64,000 nt of DNA from Bradyrhizobium diazoefficiens (GTDB lineage: Bacteria > Pseudomonadota > Alphaproteobacteria > Rhizobiales > Xanthobacteraceae), in NCBI RefSeq assembly GCF_018131015.1, contig NZ_JAFCJJ010000021.1, forward strand, positions 51,584-115,583, read 5' to 3'. Of the stretch, positions 55,201 through 62,615 are shown one piece after another. The notes under the pieces were generated by a model. The model did not search any database and was not told the DNA's origin. It worked only from the letters and a program-made list of their open reading frames with translations. The translations under genes were made by a program, and so were the position numbers. The first letter of the stretch is position 1. Each line of letters opens with the position of its first letter.

Positions 55201-57327
55201 ATCGGTCGACGAGGCCGTGATGCCGACGGTCGAGCCTGCGGCCGCGCCTTCGACGACGCTGTTGGCGCCGGCGTCGGAATCGACCGGGGTCGAGGGCGCG
55301 ACGTCGGAGACGGCGATGGTGAAGGTGTTGGTGCTCACCAGCGTGCCGTCGCTGGCCTGCGCCGTCACGGTGTAGGAGTGGGTCGGGCCCGAGGTCTCGT
55401 AGTCGATCTTGGTGGGATCGGCGATGCTGATCACACCGGTGGTGGCATTGATGGTGAAGCCGCCGCCGGAGGTGTCTCCGATCAGGGAGTAGGTGACGGC
55501 GGGTCCGTTGACGTCGGTCGCGGACACCGTGACGCCGACGGTCGAGCCGTTGGCGGCGCCTTCGACGATGGCGTTGGTGGTCACGTCGGCGTCGACGGGC
55601 AGCGAGGGGGCGACGTCTGCGACATTGATGGTGAAGGTGTTGGAGGTCGCGAACGTGCCGTCGCTGGCCTGCGCCGTCACGGTGTAGCTGTGGGTCGGAC
55701 CCGAGCTCTCGTAATCGATCTTGCTGGAATCGGCGACGGTGATGACACCGGTCGCCGCGTTGATGGCGAAGCCGCCGCCGGAGGTGTCGCCCACAAGCGA
55801 ATAGGTGACGGCCGGTCCGTTGATGTCGGTCGAGGATACCGTGACGCCCACCGCCGAACCGTTGGTGGCGCCTTCGGCAACGCTGTTGGCGGCGGCATTG
55901 CTGTCGACCGGCGGCGAGGGCGCGACGTCGGCGACGGCGATGGTGAACGTCTGCGAGCTCGCCAGCGTGCCGTCGCTGGCCTGCACCGTGACGGTGTAGG
56001 CGTGCCCGGCGGCGCTCTCGTAATCGATCCTGGTGGCATCGGCGACGGTGATGACACCGGTTGCGGCGTTGATGGTGAAGCCGCCGCCGGAGGTGTCGCC
56101 GATCAGCGCATAGGTGACGGCGGGACCGTTGACGTCGGCCGACGCAACCGTGATGCCGACCGTCGAGCCATTGGCCGCGCCCTCAGTGACGACGTTGCTC
56201 GCCGCGTTGCTGTCGACGGGCGTCGACGGCGCTGCATCGGTGACCGCAATGGTGAAGGTCTGGGAAGTGCTGGTCGCGCCCACGGTGGCTTGCACCGTGA
56301 TGCTGTAGGCGTGGCCGGGCGCGCTCTCGAAGTCGATCTTGGTGGCATCGGCGACCGTGACCACGCCGGTGACCGGATCGATGGCGAAGCGGCCGTTGGA
56401 ATTGTCGGTCAGGGCGTAGGTCGAGGCCGGGCCGTTGGGATCGACGCCGGAGGCGGTGATCCCGAGCGCCGTCCCGTTGGCGGCGCCTTCGACCACGGTG
56501 TTCGCGCTGGCATTGGTGTCGACCGGCGTCGAGACGGCGACATCCGTGACCGCAATGGTGAAGTTTTGCGTGCTCGTCAGTGTGCCGTCGCTGGCCAATG
56601 CGGTGATGGTCAGGCTGTGGCCGGGGCCCAAACTCTCGTAGTCGATCTTGGTGGGATCGGCGACCGTGACCACGCCGGTGGTGGCGTCGATCTTGAATGC
56701 GCCGTTCGCATTGTTGCTCAGCGAATAGGCAACGGCGCCGCCATTGATATCGGGCGCCTGAACCGTGATGCCCACCAATGTTCCGGCCGCCGCGCCTTCG
56801 GCGACGTTGGCCGCACCGTTGGTGTCGGCTGGGGCGGCGGGCGCGACATCGCTGACGGCAATGCTGAAAGTCTGGGCGGAGGTGAGGATGCCGTCGCTCG
56901 CCTGCACTGTCACGCTGTAGGCGTGGCCCGGGGCGGATTCGAAATCGATCTTGGCGGGATTGGCGACGGTGACCACGCCGGTCGCCGCGTCGATCTTGAA
57001 GCCGCCGCCGGACGTGTCGCCCACCAGCGAATAAGTGACGGGAAAGCCGGCGCTGCTGGTGGCGGACGCCTTGAGGTTGACCTGCGTATTCGCCGGAGCG
57101 CCCTCGGCGACGCCGTTTGCCGCGGCATTGCTGTCGGTTGGCGCCGAGAGCGAGATGGCCACCGGCGGAAACGGCGTGCCCGCAGGCACGCCGATATAGA
57201 GTGCTTTTATTCCGTAGGTGGCGACAAAGGCCTGCGCCGCCGGCGTCAGCACGATGTGGCCGGTCGCATCGAGGTACAATTGCGGCCGCGTGACGCCACC
57301 GAAAGTGTAGGCGGGAATCGTGGTCAT
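49300..57327 (-). CDS. Giant cadherin-like repeat protein with C-terminal metzincin-type site
   Basis: A 2,675-residue protein without signal peptide. Order: unique N-terminus (1-50); ten cadherin-like repeats of about 104 residues (about 60-1090, each with VTYSLVGDTSGGGFTINAATG and ending TFTIAVSD); VCBS-like domains (about 1090-1650); further Ig-like repeats; a propeller-like region (about 1780-2130); and more repeats. Near the C-terminus a metzincin motif HELGHVIGLPD has His2512, Glu2513, His2516 and third ligand Asp2522, followed by Met2531 in DLMH as a Met-turn. Such proteins are usually exported by type I secretion through a C-terminal signal; no transporter is adjacent and no RTX nonapeptides were seen. 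ATG 57327 follows GGAG. Probable adhesin/protease of the cell surface. Confidence 0.88.
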   Translation of the reverse strand: MTTIPAYTFGGVTRPQLYLDATGHIVLTPAAQAFVATYGIKALYIGVPAGTPFPPVAISLSAPTDSNAAANGVAEGAPANTQVNLKASATSSAGFPVTYSLVGDTSGGGFKIDAATGVVTVANPAKIDFESAPGHAYSVTVQASDGILTSAQTFSIAVSDVAPAAPADTNGAANVAEGAAAGTLVGITVQAPDINGGAVAYSLSNNANGAFKIDATTGVVTVADPTKIDYESLGPGHSLTITALASDGTLTSTQNFTIAVTDVAVSTPVDTNASANTVVEGAANGTALGITASGVDPNGPASTYALTDNSNGRFAIDPVTGVVTVADATKIDFESAPGHAYSITVQATVGATSTSQTFTIAVTDAAPSTPVDSNAASNVVTEGAANGSTVGITVASADVNGPAVTYALIGDTSGGGFTINAATGVITVADATRIDYESAAGHAYTVTVQASDGTLASSQTFTIAVADVAPSPPVDSNAAANSVAEGATNGSAVGVTVSSTDINGPAVTYSLVGDTSGGGFAINAATGVITVADSSKIDYESSGPTHSYTVTAQASDGTFATSNTFTINVADVAPSLPVDADVTTNAIVEGAANGSTVGVTVSATDVNGPAVTYSLIGDTSGGGFTINATTGVISIADPTKIDYETSGPTHSYTVTAQASDGTLVSTNTFTIAVSDVAPSTPVDSDAGANSVVEGAAAGSTVGITASSTDVNGPAVTYSLIGDTSGGGFTINAATGVVTVADPSKIDYESTTPGHAYTVTAQASDGTLTSSQTFTIGVTDAAPSLPVDSDATANSVVEGVANGSAVGVTVSSIDVNGPAVTYALTGDTSGGGFTINSTTGVITVADSTRIDFETSGPTHSYTVTAQASDGTLATSNTFTINVANVSPSLPVDADVTANAIAEGAANGSTVGVTVSATDVNGPAVTYSLTGDTSGGGFTINATTGVVSIADSTKIDFETSGPTHSYTVTAQASDGTLTNSNTFTIAVSDVAPSVPVDSNGAGNIVAMNAPVGFYAGITASSTDVNGPAVTYSLVGDTSGGGFTVNPTTGRVTVADSTKIPYNAGSPTFDVTVQASDGRLSAQQTFTITIVPNAPPVANDDALSATEAGGANNTVAGVNPSGNVILGTGSGGAVQDTDAEDASPALTVVAVHTGAEGASTGTGTVGQDLIGLHGTLHLNSNGSYTYAVNQTDAQVQALHGPANTITDQFNYTIQDTGGLQDTATITFTIHGADDLPVANADTGTMSATDAPTSFNVIANDNQDPDSTATNAITLAGGITVTGPAGETFVNTDATASIVSNQIQVTLNNAHFQQLALGEHATVTVPYTLTGDTGETSSANLVVTVNGANDVPTAVNDSGAMTEDQSGQAFTVLTNDTLDIDHGAANSVTTTSTITNLSAPAGRNIDVSDISVSVNGSNQLVVNLGADIQRLKTGETVTFDVDYTLHGDQAGDTSTATLHVTINGITDALDITPNSPPSAAYTENAAASALLSTGSISAGDNDIAGGSYTVVITANASAGDQILLLGSSQFALSGSSLLYAGDVVGTISGLGTSSVSVTSFTAAATATVLSDMAKAFGFQNSTDNPATAARTVTFTFSDGATSDTVSQTVNVTALNDAPVNTVPTAMLSTNQNTDLTITGLSVSDVDSQGSSETTTLQVTNGTLTVASAGGASVSGSGTATVTLTGTIAQINTTLAAANNVVYHPTTGTTGAATLTVTTNDNGHSPSGALSDTDTVSLYVNPPALSGQLWYLGQGNPTDARLAYMNISAASGSNAEGATTVLIDNNPGLDLGTAVPVDVQIDWAAGLYYVLSNGGIGDHATLLMGHIGSSAAPTVVYSPNPNDILNTIQIDAASHHLYVGTTEGTAANPATTGILDFTYNTTTGALTAVSSNGGYLLKSNQQSTIPNYGAPLSGPLFITTDFAFDPSTNKLFWNTLSNGSAFANGAYWIDLSDPTNVHQLIQQSQFPFGSAASAWTNGYIQSIEVDPSTTTVYFATYSQHPSPDATYNAALNKIYYISESATGSTAAVALTITGLPGGNHFYPGNMTFDPTLRQLYVVSEETTTSNGTIDDVIYVLQLSADGHSASLVNTISVTNPVFTQDAANLGGMAFDALPVPNVGNSTYTEGTPAKLAPTMTITDTGSLKGATLNTYGGFAGDGDTLTFSTAGTSIVGNLTSSNGNLTLTFTGIDTVAHYQQVLQSVTFSSGENPTNFGDTHTTRSIVWHLDDGAVGNLFGSANTKTTTLTITDVNDAPVLDLDGSSGGTSYTTSYTANGPFVAIADSDDSVSDVDNQTLASATITLTDAKAGDILAISGSLPNGISAVITPGAGTLTVTLSGSATVASYQAALHQVVFANSGNSVDTSDRHFNVTVNDGTTASAVATTTMHVSSPLLAADGGIASSTGAPGEMHLTQAQLDGVVSAAIAQWAAAGASASQLAAMHATTFSVADLAGKIIGDESSPAHITIDVDAAGHGWFIDPSPWDNFEFAHAANAGGTDLYADPASTAAGHLDLLTTVAHELGHVIGLPDTTNSTHDLMHLYLADGERRLPDAADVALTGVTPSQQATAPALQPVVAAGPAHTDTVVQPAGTLFGGGSFVFQPFNAPVLSSFTHLTDLFKGLGFDFSASPIFHAAAGLLEEFGAAHTAPQGDTGSGQPVHTVTIGGWTFGPTALEHQHSGWLV
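54060..57145. repeat. 312-bp tandem coding repeat, ten units
   Basis: The cadherin-like part repeats at the DNA level with a period of 312 bp (309 bp once), in phase with 104-residue domains. Units differ by many substitutions, but middle units are nearly identical over long stretches. Array edges are estimated from the protein repeat borders. Confidence 0.85.
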
Positions 57328-57940
57328 GGGCACTCCAATGACCGGCACTGCGCCGGTCCACGTCACGGCTGCCGAAACGACGGCGCTTCTATCGGCTTGT
57401 TCGGGGGATGAAGAGGTGGGCTTTGCCGTTCAGAAGACGGGCGATCGCTATCGTCGAGCCGGGGCGTAAATCCGCGGCAACAAATATGCACGTCATTCGC
57501 GACGCCTCATTTCAGGCAACAGGGACAGAGCTTAGGAATGCCGCAATCAAAATCTATACCGATTTTCAACCATGTCCCCATGACGGGGTCAATGGTGCCG
57601 GAACTTCGCTCCGGATGCGCGGGCGATTCCATTTCGGAGTTTAGTAAACGTGCGGCGTTGCGGGCGTCGCGTGCCTTGTGTCGTCGCCTGTCATCGTCGC
57701 GTCATGTTTGCGCCGGCGAGCCTCGTTCTATCGCGGCGACAATCAGCGGCTGCGGTCAATGCACCGCGAGCCCTGCGGACGTCCGTCGTGCGATTTTGAA
57801 AGACGCAAGCCTTTCACAATTCATAGCTATTTTGGTTGATCCGGGCTGCCTCTTGAACCGACAATAGGGCGGTCACATCTTTGCCCTCCGCCGCGACAGC
57901 GGCTGGTTCGATCGCGATGGTTCACGTCAGGGGAGACCGA
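57328..57940. other. Gene-free 613-bp divergent region
   Basis: This separates the giant repeat protein from the efflux operon and must hold both promoters. The part 57478-57650 and the stretch 57795-57870 are less GC-rich than the flanks. A small hairpin (CCCCATGACGGGG) lies near 57577. Two short open frames here (from 57408 and 57538) have arbitrary composition and no ribosome sites, so no gene is called. Confidence 0.5.
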
Positions 57941-59170
57941 ATGAGCGCGACTGCGGGATTGGGACGTCTGATATGGGCCGAGAATCGAAAGATATCGGTC
58001 GAGAATCTAACCATCCGCCGCGCCGGCCGCCTGGCGCCGCTCGGCGTCCTGCTCGCGCTGACCCTGGCCGCCTGCGGGGATAAGCCGCAGCAGCAGGCCG
58101 CAGCAGCCCCGCCTCCCGTCACCGTCGCCCAGCCGGTCAAGCGCACCGTCACCGATTGGGACGAGTTCACCGGCCGCTTCGAAGCCGCCGAGGAAGTGCA
58201 AGTGCGCCCCCGTGTCGGCGGCTTCGTCAACTCCGTCGAATTCCAGGACGGCGCGATCGTGCACCAGGGCGATCTGCTCTACGTCATCGATCCGCGTCCG
58301 TTCGAGGCGGTGGCGGAGCAGGCCGACGGACAGTTGTCCGACGCGCGCGCCAAGGTGGAGCTTGCCAAGCGCGAGCTCGACCGCGGCCTGAACCTGGTGC
58401 AGACCAGCGCCGTTTCCGAGCAGGTGGTCGACCAGCGCCGCCAGGCATTGCAGACGGCCCATGCCGCAGTGACCCAGGCCGAAGGCGCGCTGAAGGTCGC
58501 AAGACTCCACATCGAGTTCACGCATGTGACCGCGCCGCTCACCGGCCGCGTCGGCCGCCATCTGGTCAGCCCGGGCAATCTCGTGCAGGGCAGCGACACC
58601 GGCACCTCGACGCTTTTGACCTCGATCGTCTCGCTCGATCCGATCTACATCTATTTCGACATGGATGAGGCCACCTTCATCAAATACAGCAGGCTGTGGT
58701 TCGAAGGCCGCCGTCCGAGCTCGCGCGACACCGCGAACCCCGTGCAGATCACGCTCGCCGGCGAGACCAAGCCGTCGCATGACGGCGCCATCAACTTCCT
58801 CGACAACCGCCTCGACGTCTCGACCGGCACGCTGCGCAGCCGCGCCGTGGTCAAGAACACCGATCTCTCGATCCTGCCCGGCCAGTTCGGCCGCGTCCGG
58901 CTGATCGGCAGCGCGCCCTATGAGGCGCTGCTGATTCCGGACGCCGCGATCGCGACCGACCAGTCCCGCAAGATCGTGTTCGTGGTGAAGCCCGACGACA
59001 CCGTGGAAGCGCGTCCCGTGGTGCTCGGGCCGCTCGACGATGGCCTGCGGGTGATCCGCGAGGGGCTCAAGGCAGATGACCGCGTCATCGTCAACGGCAT
59101 CCAGCGGGCCCGCGTCGGCGCCAAGGTCGCCCCGTCTGTCGCGCCGGCGCCGGCCGGTGGCAAGTCATGA
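57941..59170 (+). CDS. RND efflux periplasmic adaptor (membrane fusion lipoprotein)
   Basis: A 409-residue adaptor. A basic N-terminus leads to the lipobox TLAAC (Cys about 49), so it should be lipid-anchored. It has the adaptor order of lipoyl halves (VRPRVGGFVNSVEFQDGAIVHQGD near 105-130 and APLTGRVGRHLVSPGNLV near 210), an alpha-helical hairpin between them, and beta-barrel and membrane-proximal domains. AGGGGAG precedes ATG 57941. Its stop overlaps the pump's ATG (ATGA). MdtE/MexE-like; it links the pump to an outer-membrane channel, but no channel gene follows. Confidence 0.92.
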   Translation: MSATAGLGRLIWAENRKISVENLTIRRAGRLAPLGVLLALTLAACGDKPQQQAAAAPPPVTVAQPVKRTVTDWDEFTGRFEAAEEVQVRPRVGGFVNSVEFQDGAIVHQGDLLYVIDPRPFEAVAEQADGQLSDARAKVELAKRELDRGLNLVQTSAVSEQVVDQRRQALQTAHAAVTQAEGALKVARLHIEFTHVTAPLTGRVGRHLVSPGNLVQGSDTGTSTLLTSIVSLDPIYIYFDMDEATFIKYSRLWFEGRRPSSRDTANPVQITLAGETKPSHDGAINFLDNRLDVSTGTLRSRAVVKNTDLSILPGQFGRVRLIGSAPYEALLIPDAAIATDQSRKIVFVVKPDDTVEARPVVLGPLDDGLRVIREGLKADDRVIVNGIQRARVGAKVAPSVAPAPAGGKS

Positions 59171-62100
59171 ATCTCGGCCGTCTCTCCATCAACCAGCCGA
59201 TCCTGGCGATGGTGCTGTCGATTGTGCTGCTGATCGTCGGCGCGATCGCCTATACGACGCTGCCGGTCTCCGAATATCCGCAAGTGGTGCCGCCGACCGT
59301 CGTCGTCACCACGCAATATCCGGGCGCCTCGGCGCAGACCGTGTCCGACACGGTCGCCGCGCCGATCGAGCAGGAGATCAACGGCGTCGAGGATATGCTG
59401 TATCTCTACAGCCAGGCCACCTCGAACGGCCAGCTCACCATCACCGTCACCTTCAAGCTCGGCACCGATCTCGACAAGGCCCAGGTGCTGGTGCAGAACC
59501 GCGTCGCGATCGCGCAGCCGCGGCTCCCCGAAGAGGTGCAGCGCAACGGCGTCACCACGCGCAAGAACTCGCCCGACATCCTGATGGTCGTGTTCATGCT
59601 GTCGCCCGACGACACCTTCGACCAGCTCTACATCTCCAACTATGCGCTGCTCCAGGTCCGCGACCAGCTTTTGCGCCTCGACGGCGTCGGCGACATCCAG
59701 ATGTTCGGCGCACGCGACTATTCGATGCGGCTCTGGCTCGATCCTGACCGGATCGCCAATCTCGGCCTGACCTCGACCGAGGTTCTGGCCGCAATCCGCG
59801 CCCAGAACGTGCAGATCGCCGGCGGCCAGATCGCCGAGCCGCCGATCACGGACCGCGCCTTCCAGCCGAACCTCGTCTTCACGGGGCGCCTCAAGGACCA
59901 GAAGCAGTTCGAGGACATCCTGATCAAGGCGGGCTCCGACGGCCGCATCGTCCGCCTGCGCGACGTTGCCCGCATCGAGCTCGGCGCGCTGGCCTATTCC
60001 ACCAACAGCTTTCTGCTGCGCAAATCCGCGGTCGCAATGCTGGTGACCCAGCGGCCCGGATCGAACGCGCTCCAGACCGCGAAAAACATCTCCGACACCA
60101 TGACGAGGCTGAAGGCGAGCTTCCCACGGGGGCTCGACTACAATATCGGCTACAACCCGACCGAGTTCATCGCGCAATCCGTCCACGAGCTGATCAAGAC
60201 CATCTATGAGGCCATGGTGCTGGTCGTCATCGTGGTGCTGGTGTTCCTGCAGGGGTGGCGGCCCGCGATCATCCCGATCATCGCGATCCCGGTCTCGCTG
60301 GTCGGCACCTTTGCGGTGATGGCCGCGCTCGGCTTCTCCATCAACAATCTCACTTTGTTCGGTCTCGTCCTCGCCGTCGGCATCGTGGTCGACGATGCCA
60401 TCGTGGTGGTCGAGAATGTCGAGCGGCATCTCGGGCATGGCCTCAGCCGGCGCGATGCCGCGCTCAAGACCATGGAGGAGGTCGGCGGCGCGCTGGTCTC
60501 GATCGCGCTGGTGCTGTGCGCGGTGTTCGTCCCGACCGCGTTCCTGGGCGGCATCTCCGGGCAGTTCTTCCAGCAATTCGCCGTCACCATCGCGGTTGCG
60601 ACCGCGATCTCCTGCTTCTGCTCGCTGACGCTGTCGCCGGCGCTGGCCTCGCAGATCCTCACTCCGCACGAGGAGAAGCGGCCGCCGGCCGCCTGGAACG
60701 TCATTGCGCGCGGCTGGGACGCCTTCACCGGAATCTTCAACCGCCTGTTCGACCGGCTCTCGCACGGCTATGCGGGCCTTGCCAATTTCGTGATCCGGCA
60801 TTCGGTGGTGATGCTCCTGTTCTATGTCGTCCTGATCGGCAGCGCCGGGTGGCTGATCGGCACGACGAAGCAGGGCTTCATCCCGGCGCAGGATCGCGGC
60901 TACGTCATCGTCTCGGTGCAACTGCCCGGCGCGGCGTCGCTGGCGCGCACGACTGAAATCGTGCGCGAGATCGAGAGAATCGCGCTGGACACGCCAGGCA
61001 TCATCCGCGTTGCCGCTTTCGCCGGCTTCTCGGGGGCCACGCGCACGCAAGCGGGCAACGCGGCGGCGCTGTTCCCGGTATTTGACGAGCCCGAGGTCCG
61101 TCTGAAGAAGGGCCTGACCGCCAGCGCTATCACCGGCGAACTACGAAAACGCCTTGCCGCGATCCAGGGCGCGTTCATCATCGTCATTCCGCCGCCGGCC
61201 GTGCCCGGCATCGGCACAGGCGGCGGCTTCACCATCCGCATCCAGGATAGGCAGGGTCGCGGGCCCGAGCTGCTGGCGTCCGCAACCGACGAGCTCGTCG
61301 CCGCCGCGCGCAAATCGCCCGCGCTGTTTGGCCCCACGGTGTTCTCGCCGTTCTCGGCAAGTACGCCGCAGATGTTCGTCGAGATCGACCGCACCAAGGC
61401 GCAGAAGCTCGGCGTGCCCATCGCTGCCATCAACGACACGATCCAGACCTATTTCGGATCGACCTATGTCAACGACTTCAATCTGTTCGGCCGCACCTAT
61501 CACGTCACCGCGCAGGCGGACTTCCCGTACCGCAAGGAGCCGGCCGATCTCGAACGCCTGCGCACGCGCAATGCCGCCGGCGACATGGTGATGCTCGGCA
61601 GCGTGGTGGAGTTCAAGGACGTCTCGGGCCCCGACCGCGTCGCCCGCTACAATCTCTATGCGGCCTCCGAGCTGCAGGGCGAGCCGGCGCCGGGCATCAG
61701 CTCGACAACCGCGCTCAACACCATCAAGAAGCTCGCGGACGAGACCCTGCCGAGCGGCTTCACCTTCGAATGGACCGACCTGTCCTACCAGCAGGTCACC
61801 GGCGGCAATGCCGGCCTTTATGTCTTCCCGATCTGCGTGCTGTTCGTCTATCTCGTGCTGGCCGCGCAGTATGGCAGCTGGACCCTGCCATTCGCGGTGA
61901 TCCTGATCGTGCCGATGTGCCTGCTCGCCGCCACCATCGGCGTCCGCATCATGGGGCAGGACGTCAACATCCTGACCCAGATCGGCTTCGTGGTGCTGGT
62001 CGGACTGGCGGCGAAGAATGCGATCCTGATCGTGGAATTCGCCCGCGACATCGAGAACGAAGGCAAGCCGCGGCTGGAGGCGGTGATCGAGGCCTGCCGG

Positions 62101-62334
62101 TTGCGCCTGCGGCCGATCCTTATGACGTCCTTCGCCTTCATCCTCGGTGTGCTGCCGCTGGTGATCTCGACCGGCTCGGGCTCGGAGATGCGCCAGGCGG
62201 TCGGAGTTGCCGTGTTCTTCGGCATGATCGGCGTCACCCTGTTCGGGCTGCTGTTCACGCCGATCTTCTACGTCGTGGTGCGGAACCTGGCCGAGGGCCG
62301 GAACGAGGGGAAGAAGGCGGAGGCGGCGGCCTGA
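59167..62334 (+). CDS. RND multidrug efflux pump, HAE1 family
   Basis: A 1,055-residue inner-membrane pump of the AcrB type: twelve membrane helices in two sets and two large periplasmic loops. The proton-relay aspartates are in GIVVDDAIVVVENVER (near 400), and GLAAKNAILIVEFA with the relay Lys is near 945. It exports hydrophobic compounds using the proton gradient. It is translationally coupled to the adaptor. Length is normal; the Ala-rich tail is unremarkable. No TetR or other local regulator and no TolC-like gene is present in the window. Confidence 0.95.
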   Translation: MNLGRLSINQPILAMVLSIVLLIVGAIAYTTLPVSEYPQVVPPTVVVTTQYPGASAQTVSDTVAAPIEQEINGVEDMLYLYSQATSNGQLTITVTFKLGTDLDKAQVLVQNRVAIAQPRLPEEVQRNGVTTRKNSPDILMVVFMLSPDDTFDQLYISNYALLQVRDQLLRLDGVGDIQMFGARDYSMRLWLDPDRIANLGLTSTEVLAAIRAQNVQIAGGQIAEPPITDRAFQPNLVFTGRLKDQKQFEDILIKAGSDGRIVRLRDVARIELGALAYSTNSFLLRKSAVAMLVTQRPGSNALQTAKNISDTMTRLKASFPRGLDYNIGYNPTEFIAQSVHELIKTIYEAMVLVVIVVLVFLQGWRPAIIPIIAIPVSLVGTFAVMAALGFSINNLTLFGLVLAVGIVVDDAIVVVENVERHLGHGLSRRDAALKTMEEVGGALVSIALVLCAVFVPTAFLGGISGQFFQQFAVTIAVATAISCFCSLTLSPALASQILTPHEEKRPPAAWNVIARGWDAFTGIFNRLFDRLSHGYAGLANFVIRHSVVMLLFYVVLIGSAGWLIGTTKQGFIPAQDRGYVIVSVQLPGAASLARTTEIVREIERIALDTPGIIRVAAFAGFSGATRTQAGNAAALFPVFDEPEVRLKKGLTASAITGELRKRLAAIQGAFIIVIPPPAVPGIGTGGGFTIRIQDRQGRGPELLASATDELVAAARKSPALFGPTVFSPFSASTPQMFVEIDRTKAQKLGVPIAAINDTIQTYFGSTYVNDFNLFGRTYHVTAQADFPYRKEPADLERLRTRNAAGDMVMLGSVVEFKDVSGPDRVARYNLYAASELQGEPAPGISSTTALNTIKKLADETLPSGFTFEWTDLSYQQVTGGNAGLYVFPICVLFVYLVLAAQYGSWTLPFAVILIVPMCLLAATIGVRIMGQDVNILTQIGFVVLVGLAAKNAILIVEFARDIENEGKPRLEAVIEACRLRLRPILMTSFAFILGVLPLVISTGSGSEMRQAVGVAVFFGMIGVTLFGLLFTPIFYVVVRNLAEGRNEGKKAEAAA

Positions 62335-62371
62335 CGGTCGTCAGTGTGGCCACTCGCGCATCAAAACCACA

Positions 62372-62496
62372 GTGTCGTCCCGGCGCAGGCCGGTACCCAT
62401 GCCCCCAGGGAGTGGTTTTGGGGCTAGCTAGCAACCACTAATCTTCGCCAAACTCAATTCGGTGGCTATGGGTCCCGGCCTGCGCCGGGACGACAC
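62372..62496. repeat. Dispersed palindromic repeat, family A, copy 3 (loop partly inverted)
   Basis: Ends GTGTCGTCCCGGCG / CGCCGGGACGACAC with arms reaching TACCCAT / ATGGGTC. It starts 37 bp after the efflux pump stop. Part of its loop (62437-62453) is the exact reverse complement of a loop segment of copy 2. Confidence 0.85.
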
Positions 62497-62615
62497 TATT
62501 CTTGTGGCACGCACCTGCCCATACTAACGGCCAACATGAAATGGATGGGCAGGCCCGGGGTTCTTCACTAGTATCCGCCCGATTTCAAAACAGAAAAACC
62601 GCTGGGAGCTAACGA

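Noticed and set aside
54060..57145. CRISPR-like array
   Set aside because: Units are 312 bp, contiguous, coding and in frame; there are no short repeats with unique spacers and no cas genes.
54754..57411. 885-codon open frame opposite the cadherin-like repeats
   Set aside because: Its repeats simply mirror the 312-bp repeat of the real gene.
57538..57867. 109-codon open frame in the divergent gap before the efflux operon
   Set aside because: No ribosome site, no domain and amino acid usage unlike neighbouring genes.
58918..61050. 710-codon open frame opposite the RND operon
   Set aside because: Arg/His/Asp-rich shadow; the plus-strand adaptor and pump are unambiguous.
62512..62530. Sigma-54 promoter (TGGCACGCACCTGCC) before the binding protein
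   Set aside because: Spacing between the GG and GC elements is 9 rather than 10 and the TTGC part is imperfect.
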